Positions 44,295-52,204 of a stretch of DNA of 64,000 bases are shown here, piece after piece. Made by a program: the position numbers and the translations under genes. How positions within the stretch are numbered: the first letter of the stretch is position 1; each line of letters opens with the position of its first letter. Below the pieces are notes generated by a model. That model ran no database searches and was not told the origin of the DNA. It worked only from the letters and a program-made list of their open reading frames with translations. Origin of the DNA: Sphingobium indicum BiD32 (GTDB taxonomy: Bacteria; Pseudomonadota; Alphaproteobacteria; Sphingomonadales; Sphingomonadaceae); assembly GCF_000382885.1 (NCBI RefSeq), contig NZ_CAVK010000124.1, positions 18,008-82,007 on the forward strand, read 5' to 3'.

Positions 44295-44593
44295 ATGAAA
44301 AGACCGCGACGCCCAAGGGACAGGCCGCGCCGCGCCAGCAGACGCTTCGGTTCAACAGTGCCAATCTCAAGAGCAGCTATTGTAACATGTGCAACGCCAC
44401 CAGCACGCGCGAGGAGGTGGTGCTTAATTTCGGTGTGAACCAGAATTGGGACCAGCCCAGCACTACGCCTGCTGAACTGGAAGTGGATTTACAACACCGG
44501 ATCATCCTCAGCCCGTTTGCCGCGAAACGGCTGAGCGAGGCGCTGACGCAACTCGTGCGCGACTATGAAACGCGATACGGCAAGCTTGCCTGA
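44291..44593 (+). CDS. DUF3467-like small protein
   Basis: This 100-residue cytoplasmic-looking protein matches the DUF3467 pattern: a strand with conserved Tyr (SSYCNMCNA), an EEVVLNFGVN strand, a RIILSPFAAKRLSEAL helix, and a terminal YETRYGKL. The function of DUF3467 is not established. Its ATG overlaps the giant gene's stop (ATGA), so translation is coupled to a 37-kb message. A CxxC pair (Cys-Asn-Met-Cys) could bind metal or react with thiols. Given the position, a chaperone or adaptor role for the giant protein is plausible but unproven. Confidence 0.75.
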   Translation: MNEKTATPKGQAAPRQQTLRFNSANLKSSYCNMCNATSTREEVVLNFGVNQNWDQPSTTPAELEVDLQHRIILSPFAAKRLSEALTQLVRDYETRYGKLA

Positions 44594-44635
44594 AGATGAG
44601 GTCGGCAGAAATGGTGATGGCGACCAGACACGCTT

Positions 44636-46567
44636 TTGCGTCTATTGTCGCAGCGCCCGTTCGGCTGGCCAACGGGTGGGGAGGCACCAGATGATGAGGC
44701 GAAAGATAGTTTCGGGGGCCATGATAATTTGAGAGCCGTGCCCTCCACATCCGAACCGTCCGACGATGCCCGGCTCTGGGCATCGATGGCCAGCGCGCGC
44801 GATGCCGGGGCCTTTTGCCGCGCCTGGCTGGATTTGCAATGTGCGCGCACGCCTGGGGCGGTCGCCGGACTTGTCGTGCTGGAAGGGGAGGAAAACAGCT
44901 TCGCACCGGCGGCCTCCTGGCCCACGGGACCGCAGGATATCCCGCATCTGCGCAAAGTGGCTGAACAGACCCTCGCCAGCGGGCAGGCCGTTGTTGAAAA
45001 CGACCCGGATCATCCCGCCCAGACCGGCATCGCCTATCCTATTGCGGCCGCCGGGCGAACCTATGGCGCGGTCGTGCTCGTCATTGCAGGTGCAACGGCT
45101 GAGCGATTGCAGCCGATATTGCGTGAACTTCATTGGGGTGTCGGCTGGATTCTGTCGATCGTATGGCAGCATCAGGCCAGTGAACAAGCCGATAAAAATG
45201 CGGCGTCCATTGCGGCGCTGGATGTGCTGGCGGCGATCGAGGAGCATGACAGCTTCGATGAATCCGCCGTCAGCCTGTGCAACGCTCTGGCGGTCGCGCT
45301 GGAATGCACGCGGGTGAGCTTTGGTAAGGTTTACAAGGACAAAGTGTCTCTTGCCGCGATGTCCCATGGTGCATGGTTCCGCAAAAAATCCGATACGGCG
45401 GAAGCGATTGAGGCAGCGATGGACGAGGCGCTGGATCAGGGCGTTACACTCAGCATTCCGCCCTCCGACGGCAATCGCCTCATCACGCTTCAACAGGCCC
45501 GGCTTGCCGCGGGCGGAGGATTGATGGCGGTTGCGTCCGTGCCGGTGCTGGATCGCGGGCTGCCGGTGGGGGTCATCACGCTGGAACGGGGTGCCGAAGG
45601 GGTGGCGTTTGCCCCACGCGACCTGCTGTTCGTGCAGAGCGTGGCGAGCCTGACAGCGCAATTGCTGGCCTTCAAATTGCGTGAGGAACGCTGGTTCGGT
45701 GGCCGCGCGCGTCGGCACATGATGGATGGCGCGCGCGCATTGTTCGGTCCACGCCGTCCGCTTGCCAAGGCGCTTGGCGTTGCCGCTCTCCTGTTGCTCC
45801 TGATCCTGCTCGTGCCGCTCGCCCAGTTCCGCGTCAGCGCCGATGCCGCGCTGGAAGGACGGGTGCAACGCGCCGCGGCGGTGCCCTTTTCCGGTTTCAT
45901 CGCGCAGTCCCATGCGCGTGCGGGCGATGTGGTAAAACAGGGCCAGTTGCTTGCCACGCTCGACGATCGCGATTTGCAGATAGATCATGCCCGTTCGGTC
46001 AGCGAAGTCCAGCAGCTTGACCGGGAATATCGTGAATCGCTCGCCAAGCATGAGCGATCGAACATGAATCTGGATGGGGCCAAGCTGCGTCAGGCCGAAG
46101 CGCAATTGCGCCTTATCGAATATAAGCTTGCGCGGACGAACATTCTGGCCCCGCTCTCAGGCGTGCTGGTATCAGGGGATGTCAGTCAGCTCGTCGGCAC
46201 GCCGGTCAAGGAAGGCGAGATTCTGTTCGAGGTAGCCCCGCTCGACGATTTCCGCGTCGTCCTTCATGTCGAGGAGGCGGATATCACCTATGTGCGGCCG
46301 GGACAGAAGGGGCGCTTTGCCCCCACTGGACTTGCCGGGGGGACCGTGCCGTTCGTCGTCACCCGTATCTCCTCCGTTACCGGGGCGCAGGAAGGGAAAA
46401 ACACGTTTCGGGTCGAGGCTGAGCTGGACAGCGACGCGCCAAAGACGCTGCGTCCGGGCATGGAGGGCATTGCCAAGGTGACGATCGACCGTCGATCGAA
46501 TCTCTGGATATGGACGCGCGGACTGCGCAACTGGCTCCAGTTGTTCTTCTGGAAGTGGATACCCTGA
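44636..46567 (+). CDS. GAF-GAF-transmembrane-HlyD adaptor protein
   Basis: The first about 370 residues are cytoplasmic and contain two GAF-like domains: a weaker one at about 55-180 and a clearer one at about 195-345 (ESAVSLCNALAVALECTRVSFG, then VPVLDRGLPVGVITLER). A single membrane helix follows near 377-400 (LGVAALLLLLILLVPLAQF). The periplasmic part is HlyD-like: a lipoyl/barrel-sandwich start FSGFIAQSHARAGDVVKQGQ, a short coiled coil, NILAPLSGVLVSGD, and a beta-barrel. The length is 643 residues from a TTG at 44636; this start is uncertain, and TTG 44729 or GTG 44738 are alternatives because no in-frame ATG is well placed. A fused sensor on a membrane-fusion protein is unusual. It is followed after 7 bases by the M50 gene. 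Confidence 0.85.
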   Translation: MRLLSQRPFGWPTGGEAPDDEAKDSFGGHDNLRAVPSTSEPSDDARLWASMASARDAGAFCRAWLDLQCARTPGAVAGLVVLEGEENSFAPAASWPTGPQDIPHLRKVAEQTLASGQAVVENDPDHPAQTGIAYPIAAAGRTYGAVVLVIAGATAERLQPILRELHWGVGWILSIVWQHQASEQADKNAASIAALDVLAAIEEHDSFDESAVSLCNALAVALECTRVSFGKVYKDKVSLAAMSHGAWFRKKSDTAEAIEAAMDEALDQGVTLSIPPSDGNRLITLQQARLAAGGGLMAVASVPVLDRGLPVGVITLERGAEGVAFAPRDLLFVQSVASLTAQLLAFKLREERWFGGRARRHMMDGARALFGPRRPLAKALGVAALLLLLILLVPLAQFRVSADAALEGRVQRAAAVPFSGFIAQSHARAGDVVKQGQLLATLDDRDLQIDHARSVSEVQQLDREYRESLAKHERSNMNLDGAKLRQAEAQLRLIEYKLARTNILAPLSGVLVSGDVSQLVGTPVKEGEILFEVAPLDDFRVVLHVEEADITYVRPGQKGRFAPTGLAGGTVPFVVTRISSVTGAQEGKNTFRVEAELDSDAPKTLRPGMEGIAKVTIDRRSNLWIWTRGLRNWLQLFFWKWIP

Positions 46568-46574
46568 GCGCATC

Positions 46575-48728
46575 ATGGCCAATCCGTTCCACAGCTCTTC
46601 ATGGTTTCAGGTCGCGCGGCTCCGCCCCCGGCTCAAGGGGCATGTGCGGGTGCGCAGGCATCGTTATCGCGGGCAGGTCTGGTATGTGATTGACGACGGC
46701 GCATCCGGCAAGGCGCACCGTTTCCCCAAGGGCGCCTATGAACTGGCAGGCCGACTTGACGGAACGGCGACAGTCGAGGCGCTGTGGGAATTGCTGGTGG
46801 AGCGTCTGGGCGAAGATGCGCCCAGCCAGGATGACGTCATTGCCGCGCTGGGGCAGCTACATGCGGCGGACCTGCTCGCCAGCGATACATTGCCCGACAC
46901 CAGCGAAGCCTATCAGCGGCTCAGGAAGGAACGGCGCCAGCGCTGGCTGCAAAATCTCAAAAGCCCGATGTCGGTGCGGATCAATCTTGTCGACCCGGAT
47001 CGTTTCCTGACCCGCCACATGCATTTGGTCGCGCCCCTGTTCAGCGTCGCTGGCCTGTTTCTGTGGCTTTGCGTAGTTGTCCCCGCATTGCTGCTGGTCG
47101 GCACCCACTGGAGCGAGATGACCGGCAATCTGGCAGACCGGGTGCTGGCGGCCGACAATCTGCTTCTCATTGCCCTCATTTATCCGCTGGTCAAATGCAT
47201 CCATGAACTGGGTCACGGGTTTGCGGCCAAGAATTTCGGCCGCGAAGTGCGGGAAATGGGCGTGATGCTGCTCATCCTCGTGCCGGTTCCCTATGTCGAT
47301 GCCTCGCATGTCAGCATACTTGCCAGCAAATGGCAGCGCGCGCTGGTCGGCGCGGCGGGGATGATCGCGGAAGTGTTCGTCGCCGCGCTCGCGACCTTTG
47401 CGTGGGTGCTGATGGAGCCGGGGCTGGCGAGGGCCATCGCCTTCAACATCATGCTGATTGCCGGGGTATCGACGGTGCTGGTCAACGGCAATCCGTTTCT
47501 GCGGTTCGATGGCTATTATATATTGGCCGATCTGATCGAGATTCCAAATCTTGGCAGCCGCGCAAACAGGTTCTGGGCGCATTTGGTCGACAAATATATA
47601 TTCCGTACGCCTGGCGGATTGCCGTTCGACGCGACGCCGGGGGAAAAGCGCTGGTTCCTCTTCTTTGCTCCGGCTGCGCTGATCGCCCGCATGACGATGC
47701 TGATCGCCATCGCGTTGTTCGTGGCCCAGAAATATTTTGTGGTCGGGGTGCTGATCGCGCTTTGGTCATTGTGGAGCGGGCTGGGCCTTCCTGTCTGGAA
47801 GATGTTTGCGCATGTGGTTTCCAGCCCGCAATTGCATGGCAACCGGAAACGTGCGGTCAGGATCACGCTCGGCGTGGTCGGCGCGCTCATGCTGGCACTA
47901 TTTGCCGTTCCGCTGCCGCTGCATGTCAATGCCCAGGGGATCGTCTGGCTACCGGAGGAGGCGCATGTACGCGCTGGCGCTGATGGCGTCATCACCCGGC
48001 TGGCGGCACCGGATGGCGCGCGGGTTAAAAAGGGGACGCTGCTGATGCAGGCGGAAAACCCAGTGCTGGAGGTCGAAGTCGAGCAGATCCGCTGGCGCTT
48101 GCGTGAGCTTGAGGTGGAGGCCGATGCCGAACTGGCGGGGGATATGGTCAAGCGTCAGATTAGCCAGGATGCATGGCGAGAATATTCTCGCAGACTGGTG
48201 GTGCAGCAACAGCGGCTGGGGGATCTGGGCCTGACAGCCGGAACCGATGGCACATTCATGCTCTCCCAGGCACCGGCGCAGGATTTGCCCGGTCGCTACG
48301 TGCAAAAGGGGACGCTGCTCGGCTATGTGACGCCGGGCTATGCAGCGGTGGCGCGTGTCGTGGTGCCGCAGGATGATATTGAACTGGTGCGGGCGCGGCT
48401 GCGTGCCGTGCGTTTCTGGCTGGCATCGGAACCGGGGCGGAACTGGGATGGGACCATTGCCCGCGCAATTCCAGGCGGCACATTTGAGCTGCCGAGCGAA
48501 GCACTCTCCACGACATATGGGGGGACCATCCCAACCGATCCGGGCGATGAAAAGGGGCTGACGGCGCTCAACCGCGTGTTCCTGTTCGATGTCTCCCTGC
48601 CGCAGCAATTGCGCGACGCCCGCTTTGGCACCCGTGTTCATGTCCGCCTGCAGTTGGGCTGGGAGCCTGTCGGCTGGCAGTTCGTGCGCCGGCTGCGCCA
48701 GTTGTTCCTCACGCAATTCAATGGTTGA
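46575..48728 (+). CDS. PqqD-like / M50 site-2 protease / HlyD fusion protein
   Basis: This 717-residue membrane protein has three parts. Residues about 15-105 resemble the PqqD/RiPP-recognition fold (FPKGAYELAGRLDGTATVEALW, then DDVIAALGQLHAADLL). The central multi-pass region carries the M50 zinc motif HELGH at 210-214 and the distal aspartate in NPFLRFDGYY (Asp312), so the active site looks complete. After further membrane helices, residues about 445-717 form a HlyD-like adaptor (EEAHVRAGADGVITRLAAPDG...VKKG). M50 enzymes cleave within or near the membrane, and PqqD-like domains bind leader peptides. Together these suggest recognition and processing of the giant protein or anchoring of its exporter. 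The last 8 bases overlap the SecA-like gene. Confidence 0.88.
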   Translation: MANPFHSSSWFQVARLRPRLKGHVRVRRHRYRGQVWYVIDDGASGKAHRFPKGAYELAGRLDGTATVEALWELLVERLGEDAPSQDDVIAALGQLHAADLLASDTLPDTSEAYQRLRKERRQRWLQNLKSPMSVRINLVDPDRFLTRHMHLVAPLFSVAGLFLWLCVVVPALLLVGTHWSEMTGNLADRVLAADNLLLIALIYPLVKCIHELGHGFAAKNFGREVREMGVMLLILVPVPYVDASHVSILASKWQRALVGAAGMIAEVFVAALATFAWVLMEPGLARAIAFNIMLIAGVSTVLVNGNPFLRFDGYYILADLIEIPNLGSRANRFWAHLVDKYIFRTPGGLPFDATPGEKRWFLFFAPAALIARMTMLIAIALFVAQKYFVVGVLIALWSLWSGLGLPVWKMFAHVVSSPQLHGNRKRAVRITLGVVGALMLALFAVPLPLHVNAQGIVWLPEEAHVRAGADGVITRLAAPDGARVKKGTLLMQAENPVLEVEVEQIRWRLRELEVEADAELAGDMVKRQISQDAWREYSRRLVVQQQRLGDLGLTAGTDGTFMLSQAPAQDLPGRYVQKGTLLGYVTPGYAAVARVVVPQDDIELVRARLRAVRFWLASEPGRNWDGTIARAIPGGTFELPSEALSTTYGGTIPTDPGDEKGLTALNRVFLFDVSLPQQLRDARFGTRVHVRLQLGWEPVGWQFVRRLRQLFLTQFNG

Positions 48729-50772
48729 GGCGACGCTTTCGCGCTGGGGCGCGCTCAGTGGCAAGGTGCGCGAAAAGGCACGCCATTTCTGGCATGAGGC
48801 GCGCAGCGATGCCCGGCCGGTTATCGCGCCCTATGCCGAACGCGGGCCAGTACCATCGTGGAAATGGGACCGGCCGCTCGACCTTATGCTGGGGCGCTTC
48901 ATGCTCGCCGTGCAGCGGGGCAAGCCTTCCTTGCTCGATCGGGCGCAACGCATTGTCCTGCGTTCAACAGAATTTGCCGATCTTTCCGATGAACTACTTG
49001 ATGCCGCCTGTGTGGAGATACGTGAACGGCTGATGCGCGAACGGCTGGGCGAAGGGGTGGTTGATGAAGCCTTTGCCCTGATTCGTGAAGTGAGCGGGCG
49101 GGAACTGGGCCTGCGCCATTTCCCCGTGCAATTGATGGCCGGGCTGGTGATGCTGGACGGCGGGCTTGCTGAAATGGCGACGGGAGAGGGCAAGACGATC
49201 ACCGCCTTGCTGCCCGCGATCACCGCAGCGATGGCCGGAATGCCGGTGCATGTTTTTACCGTGAATGATTATCTGGCCGAACGCGATTGTAACAGCCTGC
49301 GCCCGGTTATCGAACGTTTCGGCCTGCGCTGCGGCCTGATCGTCAACGGCCAGGAAAATCCTGAGCGCCGCGCTGCTTATGCATGTCATATCGTCTATGG
49401 GACGAACAAGGAAATGACATTCGACTATCTGCGCGATCAGACGGCATTGGGAAAGCGGCGCGGGCAGGGACGGCGCCTGGTTGCAGAGCTGTTCGGGCAG
49501 GTTACGCAGCCGCTGTTGATGCGCGGGCTGCATTTCGCAATCGTGGACGAGGCGGATTCGATCTTCATCGATGAGGCGCGCACGCCCCTGATTCTCTCGG
49601 CGGAGTTGCCGGGGGATACCGATGGCGTCTATCTCGCGGCACTGGAACTGGCCTCCATGCTGGAGGAAGGGCGCGATTATATTTTGACCGAAGGCACGCG
49701 CTCGGTCCATCTGACCGCGCATGGCAAGGACAGTGTCGCGCAACTGTCCGGGGGGCTGCCGCACACCCAATGGCGTATCCGGCTGGCGCGCGAGGAACTG
49801 GCGATGCGGGCGATTTCCGCCACGCGACTGTTCCTGCGCGATCGGGACTATATCGTCACGGACGGCAAGGTGCAGATTGTCGATGAATCCACGGGCCGTG
49901 TCATGGCCGACCGATCGTGGGAGGGCGGGCTGCATCAACTGGTCGAGACCAAAGAGGCGGTGGACATTTCCGGGGTGCGCAACACCATGGCCCGGATCAC
50001 CTATCAACGCTTTTTCCGCCGCTATCGCAGGTTGAGCGGCATGACCGGCACGGCCGGTGAAGTGGCGGATGAACTATGGGCCGATTACGGGCTGAAGGTC
50101 GTGGTCATCCCGCGCAACCGCCCCAATCTGCGCAGCGATCGCGGTCATGTGATGGTGCCTACGGCGCAGGAAAAATGGGCATTTGTCGCCACCGAAGTCG
50201 CACAGATACACGCGCAAGAAGGCGCGCGCCCGGTGCTGATCGGCACGCGATCGGTCGCGGATTCCGACTCCGTCTCACAAGCGCTGACCCTTGCGGGCAT
50301 AGCGCATCGCGTGCTGAACGCGCGCCAGGACGAGCAGGAGGCGGAGATCATCGCGCAGGCAGGCGAACCGGGCGCCGTCATTGTCGCAACCAATATGGCG
50401 GGACGCGGCACCGACATCATACTGAACGCAACTGCCAAAGCCCTTGGCGGATTGCATGTCATCCTCACCGGCTTTCACGATACAGCGCGGATCGATCGTC
50501 AGCTGTTCGGCCGTGCGGCACGGCAGGGTGACCCCGGAAGTAGCATTGCGATCACGGCGCTGGACGACCAGCTATATACGGATTTTGCGCCGCGCGCGGC
50601 CAGGATCGTCAGTTCATCTGTCAAGATCTGGCCCCTGATCGATGGCAAGGCGAACATGCTGCGGCGGCTGGCACAGCGCAATGCCGAGAAGCGCCATGCG
50701 GCCGACCGGCGGCAGACGGAACTTGCCGAGGAGCGCCTGCGCAAGACCATGGCCTTTGGCGGGGGCGAGTAA
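48721..50772 (+). CDS. Truncated SecA-type translocation ATPase
   Basis: This 683-residue protein is SecA-like. The Walker A motif MATGEGKT is at 152-159, Walker B VDEADSIFIDEARTPLI begins at 275, a PPXD-like crosslinking domain follows (YIVTDGKVQIVDESTGR, then LHQLVETKEAVD), then SGMTGTA, GTRSV, NMAGRGTD at 558, and the arginine-finger motif GRAARQGDPG at 597-606. Only about 77 residues remain after this motif, against about 320 in Escherichia coli SecA. Most of the helical scaffold, the helical wing, the two-helix finger and the zinc tail are therefore missing. The ATG at 48721 overlaps the M50 stop; an upstream extension to 48589 is a shadow of the M50 gene. It is likely the energy source of this export system and not the housekeeping SecA. 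Confidence 0.93.
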   Translation: MVEATLSRWGALSGKVREKARHFWHEARSDARPVIAPYAERGPVPSWKWDRPLDLMLGRFMLAVQRGKPSLLDRAQRIVLRSTEFADLSDELLDAACVEIRERLMRERLGEGVVDEAFALIREVSGRELGLRHFPVQLMAGLVMLDGGLAEMATGEGKTITALLPAITAAMAGMPVHVFTVNDYLAERDCNSLRPVIERFGLRCGLIVNGQENPERRAAYACHIVYGTNKEMTFDYLRDQTALGKRRGQGRRLVAELFGQVTQPLLMRGLHFAIVDEADSIFIDEARTPLILSAELPGDTDGVYLAALELASMLEEGRDYILTEGTRSVHLTAHGKDSVAQLSGGLPHTQWRIRLAREELAMRAISATRLFLRDRDYIVTDGKVQIVDESTGRVMADRSWEGGLHQLVETKEAVDISGVRNTMARITYQRFFRRYRRLSGMTGTAGEVADELWADYGLKVVVIPRNRPNLRSDRGHVMVPTAQEKWAFVATEVAQIHAQEGARPVLIGTRSVADSDSVSQALTLAGIAHRVLNARQDEQEAEIIAQAGEPGAVIVATNMAGRGTDIILNATAKALGGLHVILTGFHDTARIDRQLFGRAARQGDPGSSIAITALDDQLYTDFAPRAARIVSSSVKIWPLIDGKANMLRRLAQRNAEKRHAADRRQTELAEERLRKTMAFGGGE

Positions 50773-50775
50773 AAA

Positions 50776-50812
50776 GGTGGCAGGTCGGCACCGGTAACGG
50801 GCGGATGCCACC
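50776..50812. terminator. Possible bidirectional terminator stem
   Basis: GGTGGCA and TGCCACC can pair across 23 bases in the 43-base gap between the convergent SecA-like and TolC genes. The right side lacks a T run; on the minus strand the stem is followed by the T run complementary to AAAAA at 50771-50775. The assignment is weak. Confidence 0.35.
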
Positions 50813-50815
50813 CGG

Positions 50816-52165
50816 TTAATCCGGCTTGACGGTCGGCTGGTAGAGCATGGCCTTGTCAAAATTGAGGTCCGCCGCGTCGGCCTTGCCCATCACGGCGAGT
50901 AGGGCGAAACCTGCGACATAGGCATCGCGCCGCGCCGTGAGCATCGTGACCTGGGCATTCAGCAGTTCCTGTTCGGCATTGAGCTGATCAAGCAGCGGGC
51001 GCAGCCCGGCGCTGACTTCCGCACGCATTCCCGCCAGCACTTGCTGATTGGCGGTAACACCGCGCTGGGCGGTGTCGGTCACATGGGTCGCAGCCTGCCA
51101 TGTGGCAAAGGCGGAACGTGCTTCGGCAATGACCTTGCCTTCGGCATCGAATGCTTGCTTGTCGGCGACATCCTGTTTCGCCAGCGCCTGGCGCGTCTGT
51201 GCGCCGCTGCGGCCACCGTCCAGGATCGGCATTTTCAAGGTGACGCCGACAAAGGCGGTGGTGCCGCGATCACCATTGCGTGGCCCCGTGCCTTGATCCA
51301 GCGAGCCGAGATAATCATATTGGCTGATCCCGCCGATCGCGCTGAATTTTGGATAGGCCTGCGATCTGGCGACATCGATGTCAAAGCCGGCGGCGGTCCG
51401 CTGCACGCGCGCAGAGGCTATTTCGGGATTATTGGCCAGCGCCGTTTCGACAGCGTCCGTGGGTGATGACGGCATCTGCGGCAATGGCGGCGGCAGCTCC
51501 AGATTTTCGGCCGCATGGCCCACCAGCCTTATATATTGCTCTTTGCTCGAAATCAGTCGCGCGCCGGCAGTTTCCATCTGGCTTTCCGCCAGCGCCAGCC
51601 GCGCTTCGGCCTGTGCCACATCGGTCGGCCCGCGACTGCCGGCGCGGCGGCGGTCGACCGCTTCCTTGACGGTATAGCGCATCACATCGACATTATTGCG
51701 GTTAAGGCCGACCACCGCCTCATCGCGCAGCACGTCCATATAGGCCCCCACGACGGCGGAAAACAGGTCTCCCTCGGTCTTGTTCAGGCCAAAATGGCTG
51801 GCCTCCACCCGCGCTTTGGCCGCACTCATACTGCCGCGCACCCCGCCAAAATCGAACACCGGCACATTGGCGTTGAGCTGGCCGACAAACTGGCGATCCG
51901 GGTTGGAGAAAAATCCGCCCGGCGCCGGTTTGCCCGTGAGGACATTCTCCTGATAGGTCGCGCTGCCATCGATCGTCGGCATCCCGGCGGCGCGCGCCAG
52001 TGGCACATCCTCTTCGGCAACGCGGATGCTGGCGCGCTGGGCCGATATGGTCGGGTTGTTGCGATATGCCCCTTCCAGCGCCTGTTGCAGGGTTTCGGCG
52101 CTGACGGACGACGGCAGGATTGCGCATATAGCGATCCCTGCGAAATAGGCTTGCTTCCTGGTCAT
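50816..52165 (-). CDS. TolC family outer-membrane channel (type I secretion type)
   Basis: This 449-residue protein begins with a cleavable signal peptide (FAGIAICAILPSSVSA, cut before ETLQQAL). It shows the duplicated TolC hairpin pattern: TLQQALEGAYRNNPTISAQR near the mature start, ANVPVFDFGGVRGSM, and in the second half LANNPEIASARVQ and LKMPILDGGRSGAQTRQA. The sequence style is that of the type I secretion branch of TolC rather than multidrug NodT-type lipoproteins; no lipobox is present. A CAGGAGC site precedes the start by about 10 bases. It is the second gene of a leftward pair with a membrane-fusion protein and converges on the SecA-like gene, so it most likely forms the outer-membrane exit for the giant protein. 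Confidence 0.92.
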   Translation of the reverse strand: MTRKQAYFAGIAICAILPSSVSAETLQQALEGAYRNNPTISAQRASIRVAEEDVPLARAAGMPTIDGSATYQENVLTGKPAPGGFFSNPDRQFVGQLNANVPVFDFGGVRGSMSAAKARVEASHFGLNKTEGDLFSAVVGAYMDVLRDEAVVGLNRNNVDVMRYTVKEAVDRRRAGSRGPTDVAQAEARLALAESQMETAGARLISSKEQYIRLVGHAAENLELPPPLPQMPSSPTDAVETALANNPEIASARVQRTAAGFDIDVARSQAYPKFSAIGGISQYDYLGSLDQGTGPRNGDRGTTAFVGVTLKMPILDGGRSGAQTRQALAKQDVADKQAFDAEGKVIAEARSAFATWQAATHVTDTAQRGVTANQQVLAGMRAEVSAGLRPLLDQLNAEQELLNAQVTMLTARRDAYVAGFALLAVMGKADAADLNFDKAMLYQPTVKPD

Positions 52166-52204
52166 GTCCGTAAAGCTCCTGTCTGATTGGATGAGCGGGA
52201 CCGG

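Noticed and set aside
48589..48720. N-terminal extension of the SecA-like protein
   Set aside because: The extra residues are a shifted reading of the M50-HlyD gene and are Cys/Ser-rich with no SecA similarity.
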